Under the pieces are notes generated by a model. That model searched no databases. It saw only the letters and a list, made by a program, of their open reading frames with translations, and had not been told where the DNA came from. This document shows, in pieces, positions 31,680 to 44,879 of a DNA stretch of 64,000 nucleotides (position 1 is its first letter; each line of letters opens with the position of its first letter). A program made the translations under genes and the position numbers. Location: assembly GCA_038373885.1 (NCBI GenBank), contig JAWZYV010013180.1:47791-111790 (forward strand), given 5' to 3'. This stretch comes from Cheiracanthium punctorium. Its lineage: Eukaryota > Arthropoda > Arachnida > Araneae > Cheiracanthiidae.

Positions 31680-33678
31680 TATCAACAGCATTTCAAATCA
31701 CTCACAAACGTAAGTGCAAGAATGATTTCTTACCTTCTCCAGCAACAGTTAAATACTATTCCCACTTAATTACGTGCTCTCTATTTTATCCAGACGAGTT
31801 CATTGAAAAATGTGTGGGTGGTTATAATGTAATGGCTCTTCGGTGTATATCCTGGAATTAAAATATATTGAATATTCAGGGGTATAAAACCATGCGTAAA
31901 ATTTTAGCTTGAAATCTCAATCATATTTATTGAAAAATGAAGTTTGGTTTTTCTATTATAAAATGATGGATAAAATAAAAATAATCAACTTATTTATGTA
32001 CTGAAGAACTAGTTAACTAGATCCTCAGACATTTAGTGTCAGCTGGAAAAATCGTAAGAAGCTTTTACTAAATTAAGAAAACGTTATATTGCGCATAATC
32101 AGTAGCTATGAAATTCGCTGATTGAACTCCTGATTCCTTAGAAATACTCTTTTCTTATAAGAGTGCGTAAATTATATTTATTATAACATTTCTTGTGGCA
32201 TGTAAAATTATCTGTCACTCAATTGGTTTTACCAATGCTAAGAATAAAAATTACATTAAACAATTTACTTCGTTACATTTATTTTCAAAAATTAATCAAA
32301 TTAATTTACCGCCTAGTAAATTAATTTGTATTAGTAAAATTTTCGGTTAATAAGTCTGTAAAAAAAAGCAATATTCACAATGCACCACACAATACCACAC
32401 AATCTAATATTTTTAATTTTATAATGAATTAGTAAAAAATATCACCTGCACGAAAATATGCGTGGAATATTTTTTTAATGCAATAAAAGTTAAATGTAAA
32501 AAAGTATATACCCCAAAAATCAGCTTTGACTATATATTTTCCCCCAACTTTGATACACGCTTTCTCTTATTACATGCAGCGTTTGGCTCCTTGCAGATCC
32601 ATACACTTTGCTGACTTTACAAAGAGTATGAAAGAGGAAAGAATGAGAAGCTCCAGCAAAGGGCTTTTTTATTCGCTTTAGCATTTGTGAAAGAAAATCT
32701 TCCATTCCTTGACTGCCACCAAAGGAGAGACCCTAAAAAACTATATATTTAATAAAAGAAAGAAATAATAAAGGGAAAGAAAGAAAGAGAGGGATGGACT
32801 TGGCATATAAAAGGTAGGGGGGGGGGAGATATTTTTGCGGGAGCCATCTGTTTCATTACACCCTGCAATACCCCTCATTTAAAGGTGTCTGGGTACTTAC
32901 CGGGTTTTATCTGGCTTGGCGCTTTAGCATATCATATTCTTTCTTGTATTCCTTTTTTTCTTTTCTCCTCACCCTGAGCATGATTCTTCCTCCCCTACAT
33001 TTTCGCGAAGTCACTCGGCGTTTGAGGCTATAATAGTGTTTTGAAACCCACTCGAGGGAAAAATTTCCTTCACTCGTGTGTCTCCATTAGAGGCACTTTT
33101 TTTTTCATTCTTTTTTCGCTCCTCCTCCATCCACAGCTAAAAAATTTTATTGGCTTTGGATGAACCACCCTCAACCATTTTCTCTTTCGTGTTTCACCTA
33201 AAAAAGTAACTGCAGCTTATATAATTAACGCCAACCTTTTTTATGCATAAGTTACAGAAAAGCGAGGTGATTGGGTGCCAGTTCTGAAAAATATTATAAA
33301 ATAAGTTTTTTCAGAAAGTTGAGATAAAACATTTTTGCATAAAATATTTTGTATTGCAAAAAAATAAAAATAAATAAATATTTTAAAGAAACCCTAATAT
33401 TTAGAAAGCATTTAAAACCACGACCTATTGGGAATAAGAAAAAATTGTTTAAACCAAACGCTTAAAAAATAACCTCGTTTAAGTTAAGCTAATCTGACAG
33501 TGAACAGTTTTTTCTAAACAGATATTTTGTTAAGACACAGACTGGGGTTTCTTTTTGCATTTTTAAGTGGAACTGTTAAAACGACCCGTCAAAGAAATGT
33601 TTAAAATAAAAAGATTTGGGGACCGAGAGGGAACACGTCCCCCCACCCGTAAACAGTCCCTTCCCTGATTGCGATCCG
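31680..33678. other. Unassigned AT-rich region
   Basis: No gene or bounded element supported. A run of G at 32818-32827, and pyrimidine-rich DNA at 32940-33140, stand out. The frame at 32520-32705 shows no domain. Confidence 0.4.
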
Positions 33679-34178
33679 CTCCCAGACCAACTGAAAATTT
33701 GAAAGGTCACATGAAAGATTTGAGGGGGTCACACATCGAATTTAGAGCAGAAAAGGGGAATTTCTTTTAATTTTTAAAACAAATGTTTATTTAAAAATTT
33801 TTAGACGAAGTGGGAGAAAAGCCCCCCCCCCCCTGTACCCCCCTCCCCGACGCTACGCCTATGATTCATATGTATTGTACTCATAGCAAAACATATTAAT
33901 AATAGGAAGGCTTATCACTGCTCCCAGACCTACTCAAATTTTGGAGGTGCACAGGAACCATTTGAGGGGGCACATATCGAATTTTTGAGCAGAAAAGAGA
34001 AGTTCCTTTAAAATTTCAAATATGTTTATTTTAAAAAAAATTGACGAAGTTGTTCGGGGGGGTCACAGGGGTTCATGTGGCCCCCCGTGTTCCCCTTTAA
34101 CGATACGACTATAGTTCATATGTATTGTATGCTTAAGAAAACCTAATAACAGTAGTTAGGAAAGTTTACCTCCGCTCC
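33679..34178. repeat. Two tandem ~250-bp repeat units
   Basis: Units start GCTCCCAGACC at 33679 and 33921. Each holds GAGGGGG.CACA, ATCGAATTT, GAGCAGAAAAG, GACGAAGT, a G/C run and CATATGTATTGTA in the same order. A third partial start, GCTCCCGACCTACG, is at 34174. The segment CGCTACGCCTATGATTCATA looks like a hAT terminus, so the unit may be a tandemly duplicated MITE. Confidence 0.65.
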
Positions 34179-35401
34179 CGACCTACGTAACTACACCAAA
34201 GTTTACGCCTTTACTCCAAGACAAAAGAAATTTGAGCATAAAATCCAATTTAATACCTTCCTCACATATATTACAAAACAAAGAATTTTTATGTCCAATA
34301 TTTAGTAAAAATGAATCATGTTGTCTCTTTTACCGTTCGCGTTTTTCCCGGTTGGCTTTTTTTCCGTCAGCGTTTTTACCGTTCGCGTTCTTTCCCGCAT
34401 AATTATTTATATTTTATATATGAATTTATGGCATCAAAATCTTTCTTAAAACGTGGAAACACGTTCTATATTTACGATAGTTACAGCACGGACGGACAGA
34501 CAAAAGGCAAACCGAAACTAAATTGTAAACACTTAGACTTGTTGAAAAGTGTTAAAAACACCATGCCATAATTTCATAGCGAAAAATTCAATCAACCACA
34601 AAAATTAGGCAGAAAACTGAATGTGTTCAAGGACGCATTTAAGGAGGGGTACAGGAAATTGTGATTTTTGTTACTAAAATGATAATGAGATAAACTTTTT
34701 GAGAAAAATTCTGCCTTTTTTACCGTTTGGAGCCCCCTGAATTTTTTGGACCCCCTCCAAAATGTTTTTCTGGATACATGCCTGAGTGTCTTTGTGTTTA
34801 GGGCTTGGGGGTGGGTCAAGCACCCACCTACCCCTAATGATTAAAAATGATTAAAATAGACTTTAAGACTGAGAAATTTTACCGTCAAAATTATTTTAGC
34901 TAATATTGGCTATTTTGCATTTAACTAAATCTCACTGATTGAAACGCTTAAACAGCGAAAGGGTATTACAAATTTTTCTGCGGAACGACCCCACAGTTTT
35001 ATTTTTACTCCAAGCGGTAAAGAACACGCTTAAATCTACTCAGTAAAATATTAATCAAACGGAGTATATTTTTACCCAATTTTTGACTTCAAACAGCCAT
35101 TCTTCCGATTGAGTAAAATTTGCTCCATTAATCGACAAAAATAATGGAGCGAAAAATTCCCAATTTTTGAGCATTATACAGCAGCTCCATTTAGCCTAAA
35201 TAATAATCAAAAAAGAGGAGTGTCTTTACAAAATCTGTCCGTTTTTGATTAATATAACTGTACTCAATTATGATTATTACTTAAGCTATAGAATGAGCGT
35301 TTTTACAAAATAAGTTCTTTTTTAATTAATATATCTGTACTCAATTAATATTATTATTTTAAGCTAGAAAAAGGGTGTTTTATGAAAATTTGTTGTTTTT
35401 G
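34179..35401. other. Unassigned region with a hAT-like terminus
   Basis: At 34720-34786 the segment ending GGATACATGCCTGAG, with GGACCCCCTCCAAAATGTTT, is similar to pieces at 9757-9790 and 48125-48165, which suggests the end of one more hAT-like family. The short motif TTTACCGTTCGCGTTTTT repeats at 34330-34400. Bases 35200-35400 hold three diverged copies of a segment with TTTTTGATTAATATA. Confidence 0.4.
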
Positions 35402-35700
35402 ATTAATATATTGAATTATCCGTTTTCTTCATTTTTTATTATCAGAGCTATAATCTATGATTATAGATTATAAGCCCGAGAAAATAAATTTTAAATCAAG
35501 GCAAATACATTGCATATATCTTAATGCACTATACAAAAAGTATATATTTTTTTTAATAAATAGAATATAATTTCACTATAGTCTCTAGTTATAAAACGAA
35601 ATCACAGTACCGTCAGAATACAGAAATGCAATCATGGATAAACCAGCTGTGAGATTTAATTAAAGCAGCAACCCAATTTATTTACATGAAAAGGTAAAAT
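35402..35700. repeat. Dispersed ~300-bp repeat, copy A
   Basis: Matches 61798-62090 in the same orientation, including TAATCTATGATTATA, CACTATAGTCTCTAGTTA and AAACCAGCTGTGAGAT. No coding capacity; borders are approximate and the superfamily unknown. Confidence 0.75.
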
Positions 35701-37619
35701 AGTACTATGAGGGAGTTGTCGGAGGTGGATTAAGAGAACGTTCCCTCGGCCGCTTACATGACGTATAGTGTATTAAAAAAAATCCAGGAAGTACGCTGAG
35801 GACTTAGAAGAAAAGGAAGACGAGTCGAATTCAGAAAAAGCTATGTTTATTGGAGGTAACAGCAAAACAGTCTTAAAGGAAATAACTTCAATTACGTACG
35901 GTACATTCCATTAATAGAAAATAACACCAAGAACATATCTAATCGTTCCGGCCACACGGCATGCCGGAGTTCCATAAAAAAAACGAACACATCCTCCTCT
36001 GACGAAGAGCAATCTAGAAGTGTACTAAAATCTTCCTGCAAAATTGCGAGCTCTTTACAGGTTGGCGAGTAAAATATGAGCACTCATAAGCCACTGCCCC
36101 ACGTGACAACCACCGTCCGGTAAGCGTAAACAATATAAAAATTTGAAACAAACGGATTAAATGATTATCGCCAAGACAGTAGTGCCAGAATTTGGCGAAT
36201 GCCAATACACAAGTCTACAACAACGTGGGAAAGCAAAGACGGACGACCGGGAGGCACCAAGAATTTACACAGCATATGCTACAGCGAAATTAATTTAGAA
36301 GGGGATCCCCAAACCCAGACATACCGTCGCGAAAAGAAAGAACATTTTATCGAGCCGTTTAAAACAAAGTGGAGAGAGAGATTAATACGGAAAACGCAAT
36401 TTTGATTTAGAAAGACGAAACATAGGAACATTATTTTAAGACGCGAAAAATATGTGAACTTCGTCACATATATCTCTCCACAGCCCAACAAAAAAAAAAA
36501 TTGATGCCAGAATTTTTTTTTAACAAAGAACTGTAACCCAAGAATTAAACAGAAAGCCTAACACGCAGCGCTTATGAGGGCTCATCACAAAAATACAATA
36601 CTACACAATACCAAATAACATAACAAATTATAAAATACCTTACAAAATACCATTTGCAAAAATATCAACATTATTCTGCTACAAATAAAAACAATATAAA
36701 ATTATACAATTATTCATTACATATCAAAATTACACATGTGCAAAACTAAAAATAACCTTGAATATTCAAAATAATATATGTATATATGACGTCATAATGT
36801 GTGATGTCTTTATACGGACAACTTTGCACGTGATAAAACATTTTTTTTAAACTTTCCATTTACTTTCAAAGTCATTTGCATTATCAATGTCCATGCAAAA
36901 TAAGAAATAAAAGTCTCACAATATTGTTAACAAATCTCAAATATACTTAGTGCACTTAATCAGGTTTAAATTTTAAAATAAAGTTCAAAGATTAAGCTTC
37001 TAAATAAATGGATATCAATGAAGGTTCTAATAAATGTCATGACATAATTCACATAATCAAGTCAAAATGACTGCAATCAAATACCTGAAATGTGTCCAAT
37101 GCAATCTAGTTGCAGTACAGGTATTGCTATCAGCTTTCAAAACACTCTTTTTTTAATTAATATTTCTTTCTTTCAATATCAAACACAATACACAATTCAC
37201 TTCATGAAAAACATTATAAAAACTTTCAATGAATAAAATATCAAAACATATATAAATATTGTTTTTCAAACATGAGCTTCAAAACAAATTAAGATTTTTG
37301 TGACCAAAATCAGGAAATTTTCAAACAGACGAAACATGAGCATAAACAATACTTGCAAAATTGGTAAACACAAAAGAAAAATGTATGTTTGTGTGTGAAA
37401 AGAAGGTGCAGGTTAGAAAAACCCATTAAATTGTGTAGAAAAGAAAAAGAAAAGTCAATTGTGCTGACACCGCGACAAGGTTGACAATGCATCAAAAGTT
37501 AATCTTGTTACCAAAAAAACGCGAGCGTAACAAGTATCCTATGGGGACACGGGCGAGGCATGCACAAGGCATTCAAGTTCCGACAGGGGGGGGGGGGAAG
37601 AATGTCAAGTAGCACCTAT
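35701..37619. other. Unassigned region left of the TAGGGTG element
   Basis: No supported gene. A moderately GC-richer part at 35720-36410 has short open frames on both strands without domains. A purine tract at 37586-37601 is followed by TGTCAAGTAG (37605), the pattern of a polypurine tract plus LTR start, but I found no matching LTR partner. Confidence 0.35.
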
Positions 37620-38329
37620 ATGTGTAGTAGGGTGCAGTGAAAAAAACTTTTTTTTTTAAATTTCAAAATCCAATAGCAACCAAAAGTTGTGTTTTGTATT
37701 GAATAAGAAAAATGCAGAATTTCAAAATATTTGAAATATATCTTGAGGGTCTACTATTGCACCAAAGTATCACGAAAATTCGAAAAATTGAGTATTTTAG
37801 AATTATTTATAAGATAAAAATAAATATGTTTTTTAAAATCCAATTTCCATAAAAATTTGGGTTAAATGCTATTTAATGGCCGTGCAAAATTTTAGGATTG
37901 TCAGAAAATATCCTGAGGCTCCACTGCAAGGAACAGTGAAGTACAAACAGAGGTGAAAAAATCTCTTTTCATTACAAATAATTGCTTACCTGAAAATGGT
38001 TTTAATAGTTTGACAAAGTACATATAAAAGGAAAGGAAAATTGTGAACGTTTAAGAGTTATTTAGAATGTCATATTTTTTTTTTTCGACATGGCATTTTG
38101 AAATTTATTTTAACGGCATTATTTTGAAAATGTCAAAAAATTGCTATTGTAATTTCCATCCCTTTGATTTCCATCAATTCATCATTCCTGATTTATGAAA
38201 TAAGTGGTGGTGAAGTAATTTGGATATGAGGGCTTTTCCAATCAATCAAATCAATATAATCCAGCTCCTAGAAATTCAGCATTGGAACATTGAAATCTCT
38301 TACATTTTGGATTTTGGGTTGTTCTCGGG

Positions 38330-39094
38330 CTTTCAAAATTCTACGAGCTGCCAGCTCTTGGATGTGTGTTCTCTTGTCTGACAGCATAGACAAAAGAATG
38401 TGTTAAGGGTGGGCAAAGAACCCATTTCGCTGAATAACAGGATCTATCACTGACATAAGTTATTCGCTAAGGTATTGGGGCAGCTTGAACATACCCTATC
38501 TTATTGTCTGAAATTTCTTCTTCATCAAAATTTTCCTCTGAATAAATCGGTTTTGACTTTTTTTTTCAAGACGACTTGCTTCCAAAGATTTTCTTTCATT
38601 TTTCCGCATCATTCTTATAGTTTCAATCTTAATACTGCCAATAGAAATGTTTCGTTCGCCACTCTGGTCCTTCAGAAAAGCCTGTTCTTATATGGGAACT
38701 TTACGAGAACGTTCGCATTTGCACTTATCAAATTAGCATTTGCAAGCAGCAATATCAAACAACTTTTTACACTCAGCTAAAAAACTATTAACTTTTTGCT
38801 GGACAGTCTTGCTCTGTTTTCTATTATTGCTAAACCATTTCTTAAGGTTTTGATATTTATTGCGAAATGATCGAATCATTTGAAGAATTCTTTCTCTACA
38901 GAAATTTCGCTGGCTGTAGATTCCTTAGATTTCTTATCATGTTTCAAGTTATTCTCTACAAATAAATGAAACGGCATAATTTCTTCATATGTGGGCAACA
39001 TATTATCACCTAACTGCTTTGGTTTTCCAAGAGTCAGGTATTCAACATCACCTCTAGTTTTCACATTCAAATTCATGCTGAAATGCAATATCAA
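38330..39094 (-). pseudogene. Decayed gene of the TAGGGTG element, family not recognised
   Basis: The minus strand has protein-like pieces in order: LNVKTRGDVEYLTLGKPKQL with NMLPTYEEIM, then (different frame) NSFLAECKKLFDIAACKC, a stop, KCKCERSRKVP, a stop, AFLKDQSGERNISIGSIK, and a Lys/Arg-rich helix. A downstream piece reads DKRTHIQELAARRILKA. Several stops and at least one frameshift break it. The Cys pattern C-K-C...C-K-C suggests metal binding. I believe similar unnamed proteins occur in other arthropods and in Hydra, but this is recall, not a search. It is probably the element's own transposase or accessory protein. Confidence 0.5.
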
Positions 39095-39578
39095 AGCAGG
39101 AATAAAATGCTGTGTTGCCTTCTAAATAAATTCACTTTTAGCTAAACATCTTTTAATGTCCAGAAATAGAATTCACAAATACACAAGAGTTGCGAGATGA
39201 TCTCACAGCAATAATTTCCTTTCAAAAGTAAATACATATTGCGATGAAAAATACCATCAGCGCTACCTGGTTCTGATCAAAAAGGAAAATTTCGCTCTGT
39301 TTGTTCTTATTTGTTCTTTGCAAGGGACCCTCAATATATATTTTAATACTTTATTTAAATATAGTTATTTGTAAATAAACAATGGAAAAGTTTTTCCTTC
39401 AAGCAATTTTTTGTTTAAAAAAATGATTTTTTTTACCTTTTTTGTTCGCTTTAGTGGACCCTCAAGATATTTCCCGGCAATTCTAAAATTTTGTACAGTC
39501 ATTGAACAGCATGTAATCCAACTATTTTTGGCTATTGCATATTATAAATCATAGTTTTTTGTATTTTATAAATAATAT

Positions 39579-39820
39579 TGTAGGAAGTTCAATGCAAACT
39601 CCTTAGCTAACGCCGTTACATTATGTGTGGCGCGGCAGTCGCCTAGCAAGCATAACATGTTCCTTTCCTACTGCGTAATCGAGAGAGACGTTAACTGCAG
39701 CCGACGAGAGAAGACGTCTCCGTCGCTCAGTCTATCTAAGTGTTTGTAATTAATTGTCCGTGTGTAATTGTTGTTTAATAAAGTACCTTGTTTGTTAATA
39801 TGGTCGTAGCCTTTTCCCCA
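39579..39820 (+). repeat. Gypsy 5' LTR (242 bp)
   Basis: Begins TGTAGGAAGTTC and ends TTTTCCCCA. It contains an initiator-like TCAGTC (39727-39732) without a TATA box and an AATAAA at 39777-39782. The short U3/R/U5 arrangement fits TATA-less Gypsy LTRs of arthropods. Confidence 0.93.
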
Positions 39821-39825
39821 TATTT

Positions 39826-39840
39826 TGGGGGCTCGACCGT
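39826..39840 (+). promoter_or_regulatory. Primer-binding site, tRNA-Pro-like
   Basis: TGGGGGCTCGACCGT starts five bases after the LTR. It resembles the complement of the 3' end of tRNA-Pro (TGGGGGCTCGTCC) with one mismatch. The tRNA would prime minus-strand synthesis here. Confidence 0.6.
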
Positions 39841-40105
39841 CCTCTCACACTCCAGAGAATTCCTCTAGACATCAACAAGCCAGTGTATTCCCTAATAGAC
39901 GATAAGCTTCAGAAGCTCTTTTATGGACGAACGCAGTTTGACGAATTTAAATACATGGTTTGAGGTGTGGATTAACTGCTGGACTGCTCCCCATTTCAAG
40001 TAGGCTAGATTTTTGTTTTAATTTAGATCGTTATTATCCTTTTAAACAATTCGGCAGAATTTCTCTAGTTTTTGTTTACATTTAGAAACTGTATTCTTTT
40101 TCAAA

Positions 40106-40771
40106 ATGTCGTTAAAACTAGGAGACATACATTTAATAGCAAACTCATTGAAATTTGGCAAAACTCAAACTGTTAAAGCATTAAACACCATACTTGGTTT
40201 TAAAGAATTTGATCGTTCTTCCCGTAGCAAAATACGTAATTTCTCTTCCTTCCCAATCGAATTAGATCTAGAAAAACATAAAGAACAGATATTAAAAGAT
40301 TTCTCCTTAAATGAGTTTATTTCCGTAGCAAATTTATTACATTTGGAATCAAATGCAAACGAAAAAGATATTTGCAACAGCATTTTTAATGCCCTAACAA
40401 ATTTGCAAGACTTTCAAAATTCTCTCGATACCAGTTATCTCTCTGATTTAGAACATGACCATCCACTTATTAACACATCGGCAGAAGCGAGTAGCACGAA
40501 TGTAGGTCAATTTTCCCCTAATGGTGCCTCTGATATAAACAGTGTTCCTGCGATGCAAAACCCAAGCTCTGTTTACCTTACCCAACCGAGTAATGCACAG
40601 TTGCCCATTCTAGGTCCCAGCGCAGTTTCAGATATGACTAATCAATTCTGGTATCTTTTAAGAGATATATCTGCAAATAGTAGAAAGTTTTCAGGAGATG
40701 ATTTGTATTCAATTAAAAGTTTTTTTTATAGACTTGGAGGAAAATTTCCAATTATTCCCTTGCATAAGTGA
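40106..40771 (+). pseudogene. Gypsy Gag, N-terminal part (frame 1 of 3)
   Basis: The ATG at 40106 opens a 221-codon frame after a 285-base leader. The protein is rich in Asn, Ser and Phe in its first half, with a Pro/Gln linker around residue 160. From about residue 190, SGDDLYSIKSFFYRL starts the capsid-like domain. The frame then fails: after a run of eight T (around 40720-40728) the capsid sequence continues in the next frame (40698-42293), so the 74-base overlap is a frameshift inside one domain and not a programmed Gag-Pol junction. Confidence 0.8.
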
Positions 40772-42293
40772 TCAACAAAAATTAGTATTTGCAAAAAGAT
40801 TGATTACCGGTTCCGCGAAGTCATTTCTGTCGTCGCAAAGAAATCTAAATGCATACGATACGTTTAAATCTGCGTTAATTAACGAGTTTTCAGACACAGT
40901 CACGTCAATAGAAATTCATCGGCAGCTTGAAAAAAGAAAAATGCGCCCTAACGAAACATTTACTCAATATTTTAATTCTATGCGCGAATTGGCAAATAGA
41001 TGCGATTGCGCTATTGACGAGTGTTCTGTTATTCAGTACGTCATAAACGGTATTGAAGGTTCCCGCTCAGACAAAATTATCCTTTATGGGACAACATCAT
41101 TTTCCGAATTTAAGACAAAATTAAGAACTTACGAAACTTTTGTTAATAACATGCGAGCTAATAGATCAAATTCGTCGAATTTTCGTCACTCACCTGACAG
41201 CTCAAACCGCGGTACAGAACAACCAAACCAACAACGAAAACCCTCAAAATTTAATGTTTCTGACACAGCTAACACCCTGCAACGTTGTTTTAACTGCAAT
41301 GACGTCGGACACAAGTCTAAATGGTGTCCTAATCGCTCTCGAGGCCCGAAGTGCCTAGCATGCAATCTTTTTGGTCACAAGTCGACTGAATGTGTCCGAG
41401 CTATTCGAAACGATAGTTCTACTTCACCAGCAAAAGTAAATACCGTACGTGAATTTCCTTCTGTAAACATGTGTAAGGAAGTTATTATTTTTGACAATAA
41501 ATTCCCCGGATTAGTGGACACAGGTAGCAATTTGACGTTGCTTCGACATTCTGCATGGGTACAAATAGGTTCTCCACCATTATTGAATAACACTAAAGTA
41601 TTGACGGGTTTCGGTTTTTCGCGAACAAACGTCATTGGTACATTTGACTGTGATGTTACTATTGACGACCAAATTTTTCCGGTCACTATTTCTGTAGTAC
41701 CGAATGCTTGCACAAATTATGACCTCATAATTGGCTGTGACATAATACAGCAAGCAAATTTAACCATATCCCCTGCCGGCGTAATATTTTCAAAACTTCC
41801 AACGGCATCTGATCCTGTAGAACCTCAAAATTCTATTATGTCAATTTCTGACGATTCTCCCATCTTTGACATCGGCCCGAATGTCACCAGTCAAACACGC
41901 GCTGACGTTGAGAAGCTGTTGTTGGCTTATGCACCCAATAAAACGAAAACTGCTAACGTTGAACTTGACATCGTGCTCACTGACGACGAGCCAATTTTCC
42001 ACGCACCCCGACGTTTGCCATTTGCTGAGCGTGATATAGTAGATGCACAAATTGACGAATGGGTCGAAAATGGAATTATTGAGCCATGTTCATCTCCCTA
42101 CGCAAGCCAAGTGTTAGTTGTAACAAAAAAAGACGGAAAACCTAGAGTATGCATAGATTACAGACGATTAAATCGCAAAATAGTCAAAGATCACTTTCCC
42201 CTTCCGTTGATCGAAGACATTTTAGATAGTCTTCAAAATGCCACAATATTTTCTACACTCGATTTACGAAATGCATTTTTCCACGTTCCGTAA
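40698..42293 (+). pseudogene. Gypsy Gag C-terminus, protease and start of RT (frame 2 of 3)
   Basis: The capsid domain continues (ENFQLFPCISDQQKLVFAKR, then RQLEKRKMRPNETFTQYF). Two CCHC zinc knuckles follow near residues 192-230: CFNCNDVGHKSKWC and CLACNLFGHKSTEC. The aspartic protease is marked by GLVDTGSNLTLL near residue 273 and LIIGCDII. RT begins at about residue 435 with WVENGIIEPCSSPYASQVLV, KKDGKPRVCIDYRRLN and STLDLRNAFFHVP, where the frame hits a TAA at 42291. The RT domain continues 30 bases on in another frame, so one base is missing here. Gag and Pol share one frame, as in several Gypsy lineages. Confidence 0.92.
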
Positions 42294-44485
42294 ACAAAAA
42301 AAGCCGTCCTTATACTAGTTTTGTGACACACAAAGGCCAATATCTCTTCCGATTTATGCCGTTTGGCCTTAGTACATGTCCATCTACCTTTATGCGTTAT
42401 ATAAACGCCGTTTTTCGTGAACTTATTGCTAAGGGCATTGTACTCCCGTACATGGATGATGTTGTCATCCCAGCTACTAGTGAGTCTGAGGCTCTCGAAC
42501 GCTTAAAAATTGTCCTTGATGTAGCCCGTGATTATGGATTAGACATAAATTTCCGCAAATGCCAGTTTTTACACACTAAAATAGAATTTTTAGGCCATGT
42601 AGTAGAAGGCGGTAAACTGTCTCCTTCCCCCTCGAAAACTAAAGCTGTCCTAAATTATCCGGATTTGAAAAATATTAAAGATGTACGCCGATTTTTAGGT
42701 CTCACCGGATATTTCAGAAAGTTTATTCCTTCATATTCTGCCATAGCAAATCCTCTTAGCGACCTTTTGCGTAAGGACACCCCCTTTCAATTCCAGGCTG
42801 AACAAAAAGCCGCATTTGAAAAACTAAAATATTTACTTTCACAACAACCTGTTTTAAGTATTTTTAATCAGAACTCTCCCACTGAAATTCACTCTGACGC
42901 GTCAATAGATGGCTTGGGGGCAGTCCTAATGCAAAAATCCATGCAAGATAACTCTTTTCATCCTGTATTTTATATGTCCAAAAAGACTTCTGATAGTGAA
43001 CGAAAGTATACAAGTTTTGAGCTGGAAGTCCTTGCCGTTGTTGAAGCCCTAAAGAAGTTTCGGATTTACGTTTTAGGTACTCACTTCAAAATTATCACGG
43101 ACTGTGATGCCTTCGTCAAAACCTTAAATAAAAAAGATCTCAACACCCGTATCGCTAGATGGGCCTTATACCTTCAGGACTTTAACTTTACTATAGAACA
43201 TCGCAACGGCTCAAAAATGGCTCATGTCGACGCACTTAGTCGTAATCCCTGTTGCATGACCATTCAGAACAGTGTTCATATTCAGTTCTTTAAAGCACAG
43301 CAGACTGATGAACATATCACAGCGATAAAAACGCTTCTTCAAACCGCAGCTCATGACAACTACATCGTGAAAAATGATCTTCTGTATAAAACAGTGAATG
43401 GCAAAGACCTCCTGGTAGTTCCAGAGAGCATGCAAGCCAACATCATCAAAGCAGCACATGAACGTGGTCATTTCGCTGTTGTCCGCACAGAAGAGATCCT
43501 AAACAAGGACTATTTCATTCCACACTTAAAAGACAAAATTAAACAGTGCATCCAAAATTGTGTTACATGTATTCTCAACAACCGTAAACGTGGAAAGCAA
43601 GACGGACTGCTACACCCGATTGACAAGGACGATACACCTCTACATACCTACCATGTCGACCATTTAGGACCTCTTGCCACCACTTCCAAGCGTTATAAAC
43701 ATATTTTCGTGGTAATAGATGCCTTTACAAAATTTACATGGCTCTATCCAACTAAATCAACGGACGCCGCAGAAGTAATCAATCGGTTAGAAAATCAAAG
43801 ATCTGTCTTCGGAAATCCATCGCGTATCATATCGGACAGAGGACCAGCTTTCACCTCAACCGCTTTTGAAGAATACTGCGCCAAACAAAACATCGTTCAT
43901 ATCTCCATCACAGCAGGCCTACCGAGATCTAATGGCCAGGTTGAACGCCAGAATACTACCATTATAGCTGTTCTTTCCAAATTGTCTGTTGGCAATCCAG
44001 AAAAATGGTATTCCCATGTACCCGCCTTACAGCAAATCATAAACTCGACATTCCAAAGGAGTATAAACACCACTCCATTTGAACTCCTTTTTGGCACAAA
44101 AATGAAATCTGAACACGACTTAAAAATTCTCGAACTCATCAACGACGAGGTAAAAGCTGCATTTGAACAACACCGCGACGACCTTCGTAAAGATGCTAAA
44201 CAACAGATCTCAAAGGTTCAAGAAGAAAATCGCCGAACGTACAACCTTCGACGCAGGCAAGCTCCACAATTCCAGTTGCATGATCTAGTTGCAATCAAAC
44301 GAACCCAATTTGGTCCTGGATTAAAACTGAAGCGAAAATTCCTTGGACCCTATAAAGTCACAAAAGTGAAAAACAATGACACATATAATGTCGAAAAATG
44401 TGCTTTCTTCGACGGTCCATCCAAAACCTCCACCTGCGCAGAGTTCATGAAACCTTGGACCAGCACTGTCGAACACATAACTTGA
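42294..44485 (+). pseudogene. Gypsy Pol: RT, RNase H, integrase (frame 3 of 3)
   Basis: Starts mid-RT with GQYLFRFMPFGLSTCPSTF and the catalytic YMDDVVIPA. RNase H is seen in EIHSDASIDGLGAVLMQ and TSFELEVLAVVEALKKFR, with a distal Asp in AHVDALSRNP. Integrase has the HHCC finger (HERGHFAVVR ... CIQNCVTC), the first catalytic Asp in HVDHLGPLA, the second in IISDRGPAFTS and the Glu in NGQVERQN. The C-terminus carries the GPY-like segment KFLGPYKVTKVKNNDTYNVE. All catalytic residues are intact. The first codons (42294-42322) lack an ATG because this is a shifted continuation of the upstream frame. Confidence 0.93.
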
Positions 44486-44879
44486 GCTGTGTTCAATATC
44501 TTTTTTTTTCTTCTTCACCGAAGGACTTAAGACTATATTGAGAAACCTTTTTTCCCTTTACCCTTCGAATGACTTTAAAATTTAATTATTATAATTCATT
44601 TTCTTTTCTTTATTTTAGCACTTCTTAATTGCAGCATTATCCCAGTATTCAAGTTTTGCATTATATTATTCTTCCTGTGGTAATGTATAACTGTATTCTC
44701 TATATTGTTCATTTTATTAGGAGGTACTGCTCATTGTTAAGCTCCTTTTTTCTAAATACATAAGCTAGTGATTGTTTTGTTGTTGTAGTGATAAGCTATT
44801 GATTTGTTTAAAAAAATAAATAAAAATTAACTGTTCTGTAACTTCAGGCGAGGTCGCCTTAGCGGTCATGATGGCCGAA
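44486..44879 (+). other. Gypsy 3' untranslated region
   Basis: About 394 non-coding bases lie between the Pol stop and the 3' LTR. Directly before the LTR the sequence is GCGGTCATGATGGCCGAA, which is not purine-rich as a polypurine tract should be; the nearest A/G-rich tract is at 44808-44828. Confidence 0.7.

Noticed and set aside
37586..37640. LTR start after a polypurine tract at 37605
   Set aside because: No partner LTR, primer-binding site or coding sequence can be attached to it; the G run may be a low-complexity tract.
40698..40771. Programmed -1/+1 frameshift between Gag and Pol of the Gypsy
   Set aside because: The overlap lies inside the capsid domain, before the zinc knuckles and protease, so a shift there would not separate Gag from Pol; an indel in a T run is simpler.
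44486..44879. Envelope gene in the 3' part of the Gypsy
   Set aside because: Only 394 bases without an open frame lie between integrase and the 3' LTR.
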